From NCBI GenBank assembly GCA_964548175.1, contig CAZJQS010000026.1:4498-68497 (forward strand): a stretch of 64,000 nt of DNA, in the 5' to 3' direction. Origin of the DNA: JANQPA01 sp964548175. GTDB taxonomy: Bacteria; Bacteroidota; Bacteroidia; Chitinophagales; Saprospiraceae. The notes beneath the pieces are model-generated. The model saw nothing but the letters and a program-made list of their open reading frames with translations. It made no database searches and was not told where the DNA came from. Position 1 is the stretch's first letter. Each line of letters opens with the position of its first letter. Shown piece by piece: positions 10,236 to 18,559 of the stretch. The position numbers were made by a program, and so were the translations under genes.

Positions 10236-10280
10236 GTTGATGGCTGAGGTTGATGGAGCCATCAACCATCAGCCATCAAC
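10236..10280. terminator. imperfect hairpin after the S9 peptidase gene
   Basis: The left arm (10236-10256) pairs with the right arm (10259-10280) through 21 base pairs with a single bulged A at 10268 and a two-base loop. No clear T-tract follows on the + strand. It lies 17 bases after the stop codon and probably ends or stabilises the mRNA. Confidence 0.5.
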
Positions 10281-10382
10281 TATTACCAAAATCTTAATTC
10301 CCGCCTTTGCGCTAACCTTTAGCGTTCTTTTTTAGTTTTATGGGTGAAAATTAACCACTTTTCATCTCAAAAATGCACTATT

Positions 10383-11057
10383 ATGGTCAGATACACCTTG
10401 ATGTTGACGCTCGCAGTGAGCTTATTTACCCTATCTTGCAGCGAAGGGCAGGAATCTGGATCCTCCGATGTCCAAAGGATCAGTGATTATGTAGCCGGGA
10501 AAGGCTATGAAAAATATGAAGTAGCTACCTTTGCCGGCGGTTGTTTTTGGTGTACGGAAGCCTCCTTTGAACGGATTAAAGGAGTGATTGACGTCATCAG
10601 CGGTTATTCCGGCGGAGAAAAGGAATATCCGACCTACAAGGAAGTAAGCTATGGCAAGACCGATCATGCCGAAGCCATTCAGCTCTTCTACGATCCCTCT
10701 GTTATTACTTTTGATCAACTGCTGGAAGTGTTCTTCGTGGCGCATGATCCGACTCAGCTAAACCGGCAGGGACCGGATGTAGGTCCGCAGTATCGCTCAG
10801 AGATCTTTTTCCACGCTCAGGAACAAAAAGAAAAAGCAGAAGCCTATATGAAAAAACTGGACGCCTCCGGGAAGTTCCAGAAACCGATCGTGACGAAATT
10901 GTCCAGATACCAGGAGTTTTGGACAGCAGAAGGTTATCATCAGGACTACTACGAGCACAACCCTCAGAGCGGCTACATTCAACAGGTGAGCCGGCCGAAG
11001 GTAGAGAAGGTGATGAAGACCTTTAAGGATATTTTGAAGGATAAATACAAGAAATAA
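10383..11057 (+). CDS. msrA: peptide-methionine (S)-S-oxide reductase, lipoprotein form
   Basis: MsrA reduces methionine-S-sulfoxide in proteins. The catalytic motif GGCFWCTEASF contains the nucleophile Cys54. GYSGGEKEYPTYKEV and the later HDPTQLNRQGPDVGPQYRS and YHQDYYEHNP are family hallmarks. I chose the ATG at 10383 because it gives a lipoprotein signal (MVRYTLMLTLAVSLFTLSCS, lipid-modified Cys at residue 19). A GTG at 10344 in frame would add 13 residues and spoil the signal. The enzyme is therefore placed in the periplasm, attached to a membrane, where it would repair oxidised exported proteins. It appears monocistronic, with a strong terminator after it. Confidence 0.92.
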   Translation: MVRYTLMLTLAVSLFTLSCSEGQESGSSDVQRISDYVAGKGYEKYEVATFAGGCFWCTEASFERIKGVIDVISGYSGGEKEYPTYKEVSYGKTDHAEAIQLFYDPSVITFDQLLEVFFVAHDPTQLNRQGPDVGPQYRSEIFFHAQEQKEKAEAYMKKLDASGKFQKPIVTKLSRYQEFWTAEGYHQDYYEHNPQSGYIQQVSRPKVEKVMKTFKDILKDKYKK

Positions 11058-11077
11058 ATATTGGGCATAACGAAGTT

Positions 11078-11120
11078 TTTAAGATAATTTGCCGCCCCCT
11101 GGGCGGCAAATTATCTTAAA
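11078..11120. terminator. 20-bp perfect terminator hairpin after msrA
   Basis: Arms at 11078-11097 and 11101-11120 pair perfectly around the loop CCT. The G/C-rich tip (GCCGCCC) sits on an A/T-rich base, and CTATTTTTG follows on the + strand. This is a convincing intrinsic terminator. Confidence 0.8.
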
Positions 11121-11193
11121 CTATTTTTGTTCAGGCACGTAACCGATAACCGACGACAATTGGTTCATATTTATTTAAAATACTTTACTCTAA

Positions 11194-11224
11194 AGAATAA
11201 CTTCCTTATCTTTGGCGTTAAGTA
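11194..11224 (+). promoter_or_regulatory. Bacteroidota-type promoter upstream of the ECF sigma gene
   Basis: TTTA at 11194-11197, a 19-base spacer and TATCTTTG at 11217-11224 match the Bacteroidota consensus TTTG-N19-TAnnTTTG with one change in the -33 box. A transcript from here would carry a leader of about 225 bases before the ATG at 11455. The 397-base stretch 11058-11454 otherwise holds only the msrA terminator. Confidence 0.5.
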
Positions 11225-11454
11225 ATTTAGTAAACGACACGCTTTTTCACTTCTAATTAGTTGATGTATCTGAAAATTAATGACTTGCAGCCTTTCATGG
11301 AAAGAGCATAGCTTTCTTCTATTGAATTGGTTTGTAGAAGTACAGTTAAGGAATCTTAGCAGGTTCTTTTAGAAGGCTGGCACAACTAAAATATCATTTT
11401 ATTTGCTGCGGCCGTGCTGCTTGTATTTCTATTATTTAACCAAAGTTTGCAAGC

Positions 11455-11958
11455 ATGTCACAGGAAGATTTTTGTAACAGGATACTTAGGCTGTATCAGC
11501 CGCTTCTTGCTTTTGCCTTAAAGTTGACCTGCAATCAGCAGGATGCTAAGGATTTAGTTCAGGATACGACTCTCCGTGCACTTCAGTACCGTCACAAATA
11601 CCGGCAGGACACCAATTTTAAGGGGTGGATCACCACCATTATGTATAATCAGTTTTTGACGAATAAGAAGCGCAGCGCCCGTCGCAACACTCTGGAAGCT
11701 CCCATGGAGGATTTTCTTTATGCCGCAGAAAATGAAACGGTGGAGAATAAGGTGGAGGAGCATCTATTCATCAAAGAAGTGATGGAGATGCTGGCTCAGT
11801 TATCGGACACTTGCCGGGTGCCTTTTTTGATGTATTATCAAGGATACCCTTACCGGGAGATTTCCGAAAAGCTAGGCATACCGCTGGGGACGGTCAAGAG
11901 CCGGATCAGTTTTGCCCGATCGAACCTGAAGCGGATGATGAAGGAGCAGTATGTTTAG
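11455..11958 (+). CDS. ECF-type RNA polymerase sigma factor
   Basis: The 167-residue protein has the two-domain layout of ECF sigma factors. Region 2 lies at residues ~8-75 (YQPLLAFALKLTCNQQDAKD, LVQDTTLRALQYRHKY, FKGWITTIMYNQFL). Region 4 is a helix-turn-helix at ~105-160 (PFLMYYQGYPYREISEKLGI, PLGTVKSRISFARSNLKRMM). No anti-sigma gene is adjacent. It converges directly on the minus-strand TPR-like gene: the two stop codons touch at 11958/11959. Its position about 2.2 kb before the lipopeptide cluster makes it a candidate regulator of that cluster, but nothing in the sequence proves this. Confidence 0.9.
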   Translation: MSQEDFCNRILRLYQPLLAFALKLTCNQQDAKDLVQDTTLRALQYRHKYRQDTNFKGWITTIMYNQFLTNKKRSARRNTLEAPMEDFLYAAENETVENKVEEHLFIKEVMEMLAQLSDTCRVPFLMYYQGYPYREISEKLGIPLGTVKSRISFARSNLKRMMKEQYV

Positions 11959-13518
11959 CTAAGGTTGTCTCTGGCGGCTTAGGGCCGGTTGTTTTTTATA
12001 AAATTTGTTTTCCAGCGAATCGATGGCGAATTCCCATAGGTGTTCGTAGGGAATGACCTCGATGTCATAGGGCTGGCTGGAAGCCTCCAGAGGCACATTA
12101 TTTAATTTTTTCACATAACCTGCGGCCCTTCGCTTTACTCCTGCCCGGTGGAAGCCGGAAATAGGGATTTGGAGCAGCATTTTGATAAAACAGTTACTTC
12201 TGTAGGTATGGTCTTGCCGCAAGTAGCGGTAGCAATATTTTTCAATGGCTTCGATTCGATCGATGGTTTTATCGTATTGCTTTTTGAGGATAAGGAAAAG
12301 GATCTGTATGATCAGGATGGTAATGTTCATGCCCGCCTTGTCTTTGGCGTATTTAGGCACTTCATTTAGGAACCGGCCGATCCTGAAGTTGTTAAAGGAT
12401 CTATCGCCTTTTTCGGGTTTTATTTTTTCCAGGATAACGAGGTAATGGATAAAAGCGCGGTGAATCTGCCACTTTTCTTGTTGGTGGGCTGGTAGCTGGT
12501 TGAAGTTGGTATGAGACTCTATGGTTTTAAGGATGTTGTAAGATTCCTGGTAGTTTTGGGTATGCATGGCCAGTTTGAATTCCAACTCGTAATGAGTGAA
12601 CCAGTTGTGGGTTCCCTCCGGGATATTAGCAAGAGAGCGGCTAGCCGCTTTTTTGCCTTCTTCAAATTGTTTGAGCTGGATATTGCAGATCAGTTGCTGG
12701 TGCAGCAAGATCTGAATGGCTGTTTGATGTTCGAATTTTTTCTTATTAAAGCACTTGATCCCTTCTATACAAACCTGCCGGGTGCTCTCGAAATCATTGA
12801 TGTTCATATAGGCAGTGATCTTAATGAGGTAATAGAGGAGTTGCAGTCGGGCATAAGGAAACTGTTTGACCAATGGTTCCAAGATCCCTGCAAATTCCAG
12901 CGCCTGATCATAGTTTTCTTTTTTTGTGGCTTTGCTGTTGATGTATTCCGCCGCCATTATACAATAATATTCTTCCGCTTCCATTTCTGCGTCCAGTGCC
13001 TTTTGATAATGCTTTAATTCTTCATTGTACATTTTAAATTTGATCAGGTCACCTGCTATGCTACCGTAATGAAGCCTTAATACCTTCAGAACACTGACGG
13101 CCAGGTCAATATGTTCATACTTTTTAGCGATCTGCAGCACTTTTTTGCTTATTTCCAGTGCGCTGGTGCGCGCTCTTTTTCCAAACAAGACCATTGCAGC
13201 CGCCATATCCTTCCAGGCGTTGTAATAAGCGCGCTGGTAGTCATTGTAATTGGCTTGCTTTACATCAATAAAAAAAACCGTATTGATCAGCCTGTTCTTT
13301 AGTTCATTTTTCAGGTTGCGGTAGGTAGAGCTTCGTATGTCAACGCCTAAGAAGTTAGCCGCTTCCATGTCTGATTTCGCTGCCCCTTGCGAAATGGCGT
13401 CATAAAGATCGAATATCCTCCCCCCTCCATTTCCATTGCGTTCTTCATTTCCAATAACCTTTACATGGCGTGTTTTGTACTTGTTGACAATCGCGATGAG
13501 CTCTTGTAATGTTTTCAT
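11959..13518 (-). CDS. TPR-like alpha-helical protein of unknown function
   Basis: The protein has about 519 residues from the ATG at 13518 (MKTLQELIAIVNKYKTRHVK); an upstream in-frame ATG at 13611 would add 31 low-complexity residues and is less likely. The N-terminal ~90 residues carry a charged motif and then NELKNRLINTVFFIDV. The rest is a run of amphipathic helix pairs with Tyr/Ala/Leu spacing typical of TPR-like scaffolds (for example YNDYQRAYYNAWKDMAAAMV, MYNEELKHYQKALDAEMEAE, YQESYNILKTIESH). I see no HTH and no signal peptide, so it is probably cytoplasmic. I recall similar proteins as paralogous sets in Saprospiria, with no assigned role. It is divergent from a small secreted peptide gene at 13805. 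Confidence 0.65.
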   Translation of the reverse strand: MKTLQELIAIVNKYKTRHVKVIGNEERNGNGGGRIFDLYDAISQGAAKSDMEAANFLGVDIRSSTYRNLKNELKNRLINTVFFIDVKQANYNDYQRAYYNAWKDMAAAMVLFGKRARTSALEISKKVLQIAKKYEHIDLAVSVLKVLRLHYGSIAGDLIKFKMYNEELKHYQKALDAEMEAEEYYCIMAAEYINSKATKKENYDQALEFAGILEPLVKQFPYARLQLLYYLIKITAYMNINDFESTRQVCIEGIKCFNKKKFEHQTAIQILLHQQLICNIQLKQFEEGKKAASRSLANIPEGTHNWFTHYELEFKLAMHTQNYQESYNILKTIESHTNFNQLPAHQQEKWQIHRAFIHYLVILEKIKPEKGDRSFNNFRIGRFLNEVPKYAKDKAGMNITILIIQILFLILKKQYDKTIDRIEAIEKYCYRYLRQDHTYRSNCFIKMLLQIPISGFHRAGVKRRAAGYVKKLNNVPLEASSQPYDIEVIPYEHLWEFAIDSLENKFYKKQPALSRQRQP

Positions 13519-13724
13519 TCTTGTGGTTTCTTTTATTTGAAATTGGTTTTTGTTTTTATATGATGTGGTAATGGATTTTAATAATGATTTAGGGTTAAAA
13601 AGCCTGTTCAATGACAGTTTTTTTGAGTTTTAATGTAGTTAAAAAATTGATAGTCAATTTTTTGTGTGCTTTTTTGTGTTTTTGGCTTTTTAATTTAAAA
13701 AGGTCATGTGGCTGTTTGCTTGGG

Positions 13725-13755
13725 AAGAAAAACGATACAGGTAGTAATACCTTTG
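13725..13755 (+). promoter_or_regulatory. consensus Bacteroidota promoter for the small peptide gene
   Basis: TTTG at 13725-13728, a spacer of exactly 19 bases and TACCTTTG at 13748-13755 match the consensus TTTG-N19-TAnnTTTG. It lies 49 bases ahead of the ATG at 13805 and supports the short gene as real. Confidence 0.7.
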
Positions 13756-13804
13756 GATTGTAATCAATAGGAAAAACATTATTTCAATCCAAAATCGTAA
13801 AGCC

Positions 13805-13969
13805 ATGATACATTTTATTACTACTGTTTTGCTTTTGTTATCTATTAATACAACAACGCCAAATTTTGGTTCGGACCAGCATGGTACTAATTCTAAACCC
13901 GGCACAGAGCAAACCGGATCCAATGCTCAAACCAATAACATTGTGACGGATGATTTGATGGGGGTTTAA
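13805..13969 (+). CDS. small secreted peptide, 54 residues
   Basis: The ORF has an N-terminal hydrophobic signal (MIHFITTVLLLLSINTTT) and a short polar C-terminal part rich in Asn, Thr, Gln and Gly, ending VTDDLMGV. It is preceded by a consensus promoter at the right distance. No family is recognisable. A secreted ~35-residue product next to a divergently encoded TPR-like cytoplasmic protein resembles in layout the Rap-Phr signalling pairs of Firmicutes, but there is no homology to support that. It could also be a simple small exported protein. Confidence 0.5.
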   Translation: MIHFITTVLLLLSINTTTPNFGSDQHGTNSKPGTEQTGSNAQTNNIVTDDLMGV

Positions 13970-14106
13970 GGTTAGGCTTAAGTGTGATTTAGACATTGTA
14001 ATCAATTGATTTTTAGATTTTAAAGTGATTTTAAGTTTGATTTAAGGGTTAATTTGGGGCGGTCATAAGTTAGAAAAATTGTCAAGAGGATTTATCCAAG
14101 TTGAAC

Positions 14107-14114
14107 TACCTTTG
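14107..14114 (+). promoter_or_regulatory. probable -7 box for the lipopeptide cluster
   Basis: TACCTTTG matches the Bacteroidota -7 element and lies 50 bases before the first ATG of the cluster (14165). The -33 box is poor: no TTTG stands 19 bases upstream. That would fit use of an alternative sigma factor or an activator. Confidence 0.4.
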
Positions 14115-14164
14115 TTACAGATCAAGATTGATCATGAATTCTTGGTTTAAATTATAAAAAGTAA

Positions 14165-14635
14165 ATGATTTATAAAATGAACTGGTTAAGTCCATATGCA
14201 TGGACCGGGGACACGCATGTCGACCTGGAACCTCCCGCGCAAGTGTTGGCGGGGGTTAAATTCGGGCAATTGAGCAAGAATTGTGACAACAGCGGCATCT
14301 GTGAGGTTGAATTGATGCCGGCAAATGCCGAACTATTTTCCGCTGCTCCTACAGCGGCCGACCCCTGTGCAAGGCCCGTAACCTGTTTGCTGAGTGCAAG
14401 CAGGCACCTGGAAAACTTCCTGGAACTGGCGGTGGTGAAATCGGATTTGTGTGAGCAATGTCGGCAAAAGCAATTTTTTAAAAAAGGATTTAAACTGGAC
14501 GAGGATTACCATCTACCTGAGCATGTTTGTCAAGCACTACAGTTGGAAAAGGCCGTTATAACAAAAGGTTTACATCCTTATTTGGAAAGCATCGGCCTGC
14601 TGATCGTAAGGTTAAATTTAAAAAGTAACTATTGA
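14165..14635 (+). CDS. cysteine-containing protein of unknown function at the head of the cluster
   Basis: The 156-residue protein has no signal peptide or membrane helix and matches no family I know. It has seven cysteines in pairs (NCDNSGIC, DPCARPVTC, DLCEQC) plus one near the C-terminus (PEHVCQAL). The first four are in a disordered-looking Pro/Ala region and CEQC could bind metal or form a disulfide. A second in-frame ATG at 14177 is possible. It is the first gene after the putative cluster promoter and reads in the same direction as all cluster genes, 39 bases before the next ORF. It might be a regulator or a binding protein; I cannot say. Confidence 0.55.
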   Translation: MIYKMNWLSPYAWTGDTHVDLEPPAQVLAGVKFGQLSKNCDNSGICEVELMPANAELFSAAPTAADPCARPVTCLLSASRHLENFLELAVVKSDLCEQCRQKQFFKKGFKLDEDYHLPEHVCQALQLEKAVITKGLHPYLESIGLLIVRLNLKSNY

Positions 14636-14674
14636 GCGCCAGGTTGATTTTTTCATGAACCAAAACCAATTATT

Positions 14675-14872
14675 ATGAGTGCATTAGAATTTGATCCCAA
14701 TGCCCTGGATCTTCAGGATGAAGAATTGAAAGAAAGCTTTCTAAAGCTGGGCTTCGACAATCTGTCTGAGTGTACAGCCTATTTCCGCTCGGAAACACCT
14801 TCCTCTGATTGGGAAGATCCACTAGTAAACGGATGGGCTTATTCGAATCCGCGGATTAACTCCTCGTTTTAA
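14675..14872 (+). CDS. 65-residue acidic peptide of unknown function
   Basis: The short ORF starts MSALEFDPNALDLQDEELKE and is strongly acidic in its first half, with a helix-forming stretch (ELKESFLKLGFDNL). The second half is rich in Ser, Asn, Pro and aromatic residues and ends NPRINSSF. The context before the ATG (TATTATG) resembles that of the precursor peptides downstream. The leader-like acidic helix plus a compositionally different tail could be a second kind of precursor peptide, but it shares no motif with the four precursors at 20.9-21.6 kb. It could also be a small regulatory protein. Confidence 0.45.
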   Translation: MSALEFDPNALDLQDEELKESFLKLGFDNLSECTAYFRSETPSSDWEDPLVNGWAYSNPRINSSF

Positions 14873-15035
14873 GGAAGACTGCCTGGAGAACCGCTTTTGC
14901 CCTTTTCATACCATTTGGCAGAAAAGCAAAAGCGATCCCCACAGCTTAAGAGAAATAGTTTTTCATAGGACCAGATCAATCTGACGGCTATGGGCCGAAT
15001 GGGAATCCCATGCCTTTAAAAAGCTAATAAATATT

Positions 15036-17198
15036 ATGAAAAAAATTAATGCTTCACTTGTATTTATTATTGCTGCCCTATTCGCAGAAGCCCAATCCAT
15101 CAAGCTTAGTGGTTTGGTGGTTGACGAATTCAACGATCCGATTATAGGCGCCAACATCATGATAAAAGGCACCTATACAGGAACTACGACCGAATTGGAT
15201 GGGACTTTCCTGCTGTCAACAGAACGGGAGCAACCATTTGTCCTAGCTGTCAGTTATCTGGGATACGCCGGAGTGGATATTCCGATTGAAAAAACCTCTT
15301 CCGATTCCCTTTATCTGGGGATCATAAAAATAAAGCCGAAAGAAAACGAGCTTAGAACGGTCACCATTACAGCAGGTGCGTTTGAAGCCAGCGATGAGAA
15401 ACGAGGCACTGTCATGAAATCTCTGGATATTGCCACTACTGCCGGCGCCACTGCCGACATCGCGGGGGCGCTCAATACTCTGCCGGGCACCTCAACGGTA
15501 GGCGAACAAGGTATGCTCTTTGTTCGGGGAGGCGAAGCCTACGAAACACAGGTTTTCATAGACGGCATGATGGTGCAGAACCCTTTCAATAGCATGGTGC
15601 AGAATGTACCTTCGAGAGGTCGATACTCGCCCTTTCTTTTCAAGGGAACGGCTTTCAGCACCGGCGGTTATTCCGCTGAATACGGCCAGGCATTATCTTC
15701 AGCACTGGTTCTGAACACTCATGACCTGGCCGAAAACTCTCAGTCAAGTGTGGGTCTGACTACAGTGGGACTCGATTTTTCCCATCAGGAAAGATGGGAT
15801 CAAAGCTCCCTGTCTGTCAGTGGTAACTATACAGATCTAACTCCCTACACAAGCGTCATCAATCAGAACATCGACTGGATAAGACCATTCAGAAGCTATG
15901 GTGGTCAGGCCATTTATCGGAATAAATACTCTGATAACGGTATCCTGAAGATGCATGCAGATGTCAGCAACATCAATATGCAGCTGAATTTTGAGGATGT
16001 TAATAATTCCGGCAGAACAAGCGACGTCAGCCTGAGTAATGATTATTTCTACTTCAACAGTACCGTTAATGAGGTCATTGGTGATGATTGGATTATTGAC
16101 GGAGGGATTACCTATAATTACAACAGAGATGTAACAATAGCCGACAGTATTCACCTGGATGCTTTGGATCAACTGATGCAGGCCAGGCTAACGGTAACCC
16201 GATTCCTGGGAGATGATATCAAACTAAAATTTGGAGGCGGCTATATCCACCAGGGATATGATGAGGCTATCAGCGCATCAGAGGCGCTTCTGGCGGAACC
16301 GGGCTTTCGGCTACAACAGTGGGCGGGCTTTGCGGAGGTCGATTTTAATATCAACTCGCGTTTGTTCGTCCGTCTGGGAGAAAGGTTTGAGGCAGATAAT
16401 TACCTCAACGACAGGACGCTATCCACCCGCCTGGCTCTGGCCTACAAGTTCAGCAGTTATGCTCAGTTATCGGCTGCTTTTGGGCAGTTCTATCAACTTC
16501 CGGGGGCCAGCTTCATGGCCTTCAGTAATGAGCTCCGTAATGAAAATGCTTTGCACTACATATTGAACTACCAAATCAACAAAAACAATCGCCTCTTTCG
16601 TGTAGAGGCATACCATAAAGTGTATAATGATCTTATTCGATTTGACAGGGACTTCAGCTATATCCCGAACGGACTTAATAGCCGGGGATATGGGTTTGCC
16701 AGAGGGATTGATGTGTTCTTTCGTGATCAGGAAACTTTTGACAACATCGACTACTGGGTTTCTTATTCTTACCTGGATACGGAGCGTTTGTACTGGAATT
16801 TTCCACAGGCCGCCATGCCCAACTTTGCTGCCCGGCATAATTTGTCAGTCGTGTACAAATATTGGATTGACGCTATCGACTCTCAACTGGGGGTTACTTA
16901 TACCTTCAACAGCGGGCGGCCTTATCACGATCCGACCATATCCGGGTTTAATAATCGGATGTCTCCGATGTTCCATGACCTCAGCGCGAATCTGAGCTAC
17001 ATTACTTCTCTTTGGGGACATCAGGCGATCCTGCACCTATCGTGCACCAACATACTAGGACTCAATCAGGTGTTTGGTTATCAGTTCAGTAACGAGCCTG
17101 ATGCTAACGGGGAATACCACCGCATTCCGATCATTCCCACGGCTCCCCGTTTCGCCTTCATCGGCTTGTTCGTGGATTTTGAAAGAAAAGCGCAATAA
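15036..17198 (+). CDS. TonB-dependent outer membrane receptor
   Basis: The 720-residue protein has a signal peptide at 1-19 (ending AEAQ). A carboxypeptidase-D-like regulatory domain follows at ~23-100 (LSGLVVDEFNDPIIGANIMI, LDGTFLL). The plug domain is at ~115-220 (TATTAGATADIAGALNTLPG, FVRGGEAYETQVFIDGM, AEYGQALSSALVL). The rest is a beta-barrel of alternating aromatic strands ending in FAFIGLFVDF. Such receptors import large or scarce ligands using TonB energy. It is the first large gene of the cluster and could take up the lipopeptide, act in self-recognition, or import a precursor. No SusD partner is present. The two following genes lie close behind it. Confidence 0.88.
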   Translation: MKKINASLVFIIAALFAEAQSIKLSGLVVDEFNDPIIGANIMIKGTYTGTTTELDGTFLLSTEREQPFVLAVSYLGYAGVDIPIEKTSSDSLYLGIIKIKPKENELRTVTITAGAFEASDEKRGTVMKSLDIATTAGATADIAGALNTLPGTSTVGEQGMLFVRGGEAYETQVFIDGMMVQNPFNSMVQNVPSRGRYSPFLFKGTAFSTGGYSAEYGQALSSALVLNTHDLAENSQSSVGLTTVGLDFSHQERWDQSSLSVSGNYTDLTPYTSVINQNIDWIRPFRSYGGQAIYRNKYSDNGILKMHADVSNINMQLNFEDVNNSGRTSDVSLSNDYFYFNSTVNEVIGDDWIIDGGITYNYNRDVTIADSIHLDALDQLMQARLTVTRFLGDDIKLKFGGGYIHQGYDEAISASEALLAEPGFRLQQWAGFAEVDFNINSRLFVRLGERFEADNYLNDRTLSTRLALAYKFSSYAQLSAAFGQFYQLPGASFMAFSNELRNENALHYILNYQINKNNRLFRVEAYHKVYNDLIRFDRDFSYIPNGLNSRGYGFARGIDVFFRDQETFDNIDYWVSYSYLDTERLYWNFPQAAMPNFAARHNLSVVYKYWIDAIDSQLGVTYTFNSGRPYHDPTISGFNNRMSPMFHDLSANLSYITSLWGHQAILHLSCTNILGLNQVFGYQFSNEPDANGEYHRIPIIPTAPRFAFIGLFVDFERKAQ

Positions 17199-17228
17199 AC
17201 CACTTTAACTATAAAATTGATTAGAACC

Positions 17229-17882
17229 ATGAAAAATGTAATTATTGTAATTCTACTGTTTTTCTGGAGCACCTTTGGTTTGCTTGCTCAAGATCAGTAT
17301 CAGGAAAAGATGCTGGAATCCATTCAGGCCTTTGGAGAGGCCACGACTGCAGACGATTATGCTCAGCTAGCTAATGTTTTCGAGCGCATCGGACTAGCAG
17401 AACAAGATCAGTGGCATCCCTTTTACTATCAGGTCCTTTGCCTGACCGCCAGAAGTTTTGAGATCGAAGGCGCTGACGACAGAGATGCGCTGATCGATCA
17501 GGCGGAAACCGCGCTGAAGCGCGTAGCGGAGTTGGGAGCAGATGAAGCTGAGTTAGCGGTGTTGCAGGCCCGTATTTACCAGGCTCGCCTTTCTGTTGAT
17601 CCGGCTTCCCGGTCGATGGTTTATGGTCCGAAGACGACTATGCTGCTTGCTCAAACGCGGGCAAAGGCCCCTGAAAACCCAAGAGTGCTTTTCCTGCTTG
17701 GTCAGAACCTGTATTTCACGCCGGAAGGACTAGGCGGCGGTAAGGAAAAAGCGCTTCCGCTCATTCAGAGAGCGGTGCAGATCTTCAGAAACACTACAGC
17801 TGAGAACAGTTTGGCCCCTTCCTGGGGAAGAGATGAGGCGGAAGGATTTTTGGCTCGCGTAGGAGAAAAAACGGAAGATTAA
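17229..17882 (+). CDS. exported TPR-like protein, paralogue of the next gene
   Basis: The protein has about 217 residues from the ATG at 17229. Its signal peptide is MKNVIIVILLFFWSTFGLLA. The body is helical and TPR-like (DEAELAVLQARIYQARLSVD, KAPENPRVLFLLGQNLYFT). The C-terminal motif GLGGGKEKALPLIQRAV followed by LAPSWGRDEA recurs in the next gene (FGGGKATAKPFFEKSV, LPAPSWGQESA), so the two are a tandem duplication. It probably works in the periplasm alongside the TonB receptor, 30 bases upstream. No enzymatic motif is visible. Confidence 0.7.
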   Translation: MKNVIIVILLFFWSTFGLLAQDQYQEKMLESIQAFGEATTADDYAQLANVFERIGLAEQDQWHPFYYQVLCLTARSFEIEGADDRDALIDQAETALKRVAELGADEAELAVLQARIYQARLSVDPASRSMVYGPKTTMLLAQTRAKAPENPRVLFLLGQNLYFTPEGLGGGKEKALPLIQRAVQIFRNTTAENSLAPSWGRDEAEGFLARVGEKTED

Positions 17883-17894
17883 AATCTGAGAAAG

Positions 17895-18539
17895 ATGCAA
17901 AAGGTACGATTATATCTCAAACTTTTCTTGCTTCTGGTGGTGGCCGCGGCTTGCGCCACCCACCAGGTGGCTCACGACCGGCAGCTGGAGAAAGCGGTTA
18001 AGCACCTGGACCAGGCATCGGAACTCAAGGAGTACTTGTCATTGGCGTATCGCTTTGATCAGTTGCAAAAGGAAAATCTAGGAAACTGGCTGCCGGCTTA
18101 TTATCATGCACTGGCTCTGATTAAGTATGCGTTGCGTACTCCGAATATTGAAGAGGTGGATAACTACTGCGACATGGCCCTGATGAGCCTGGATGCCATT
18201 GATCCCGAAAAAGCCAACTCTGCAGAAGTGCTTTGTCTGAAGGCAATGGAAAGGAGTGTGCGCATCCGGGTAGACCTGATGATGAGGGGGATGGAGTACA
18301 GTTTGCTTTCCGAACAATATCTGGAAAAGGCGATAGCCCAGGACCCGGATAACCCGAGAGCCTACCTGTTAAAAGGGCAGAATGCTTTCAACAGGCCGGA
18401 AATATTCGGAGGAGGGAAAGCAACGGCAAAGCCCTTTTTTGAAAAATCAGTGGCTTTTTTCCAAAAGGAAAAGAAAAACCTCCCCGCTCCCAGTTGGGGA
18501 CAGGAGTCAGCGATCAATATGTTGAATGCTTGCAATTAA
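17895..18539 (+). CDS. TPR-like lipoprotein, paralogue of the previous gene
   Basis: The 214-residue protein has a lipobox (LLLVVAAACATH, modified Cys at residue 21). It has the same helical repeat architecture as the gene before it, including FGGGKATAKPFFEKSV and LPAPSWGQESA near the C-terminus. It is predicted to be attached to the periplasmic face of a membrane. It lies 12 bases after its paralogue and ends 20 bases before the ketoreductase start, so transport-type and biosynthetic genes appear to be on one transcript. Confidence 0.7.
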   Translation: MQKVRLYLKLFLLLVVAAACATHQVAHDRQLEKAVKHLDQASELKEYLSLAYRFDQLQKENLGNWLPAYYHALALIKYALRTPNIEEVDNYCDMALMSLDAIDPEKANSAEVLCLKAMERSVRIRVDLMMRGMEYSLLSEQYLEKAIAQDPDNPRAYLLKGQNAFNRPEIFGGGKATAKPFFEKSVAFFQKEKKNLPAPSWGQESAINMLNACN

Positions 18540-18559
18540 TAATGATAAAAACAACAATC

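Noticed and set aside
10344..10382. GTG start for MsrA at 10344
   Set aside because: The ATG at 10383 gives a proper lipoprotein signal peptide; the longer form would bury it.
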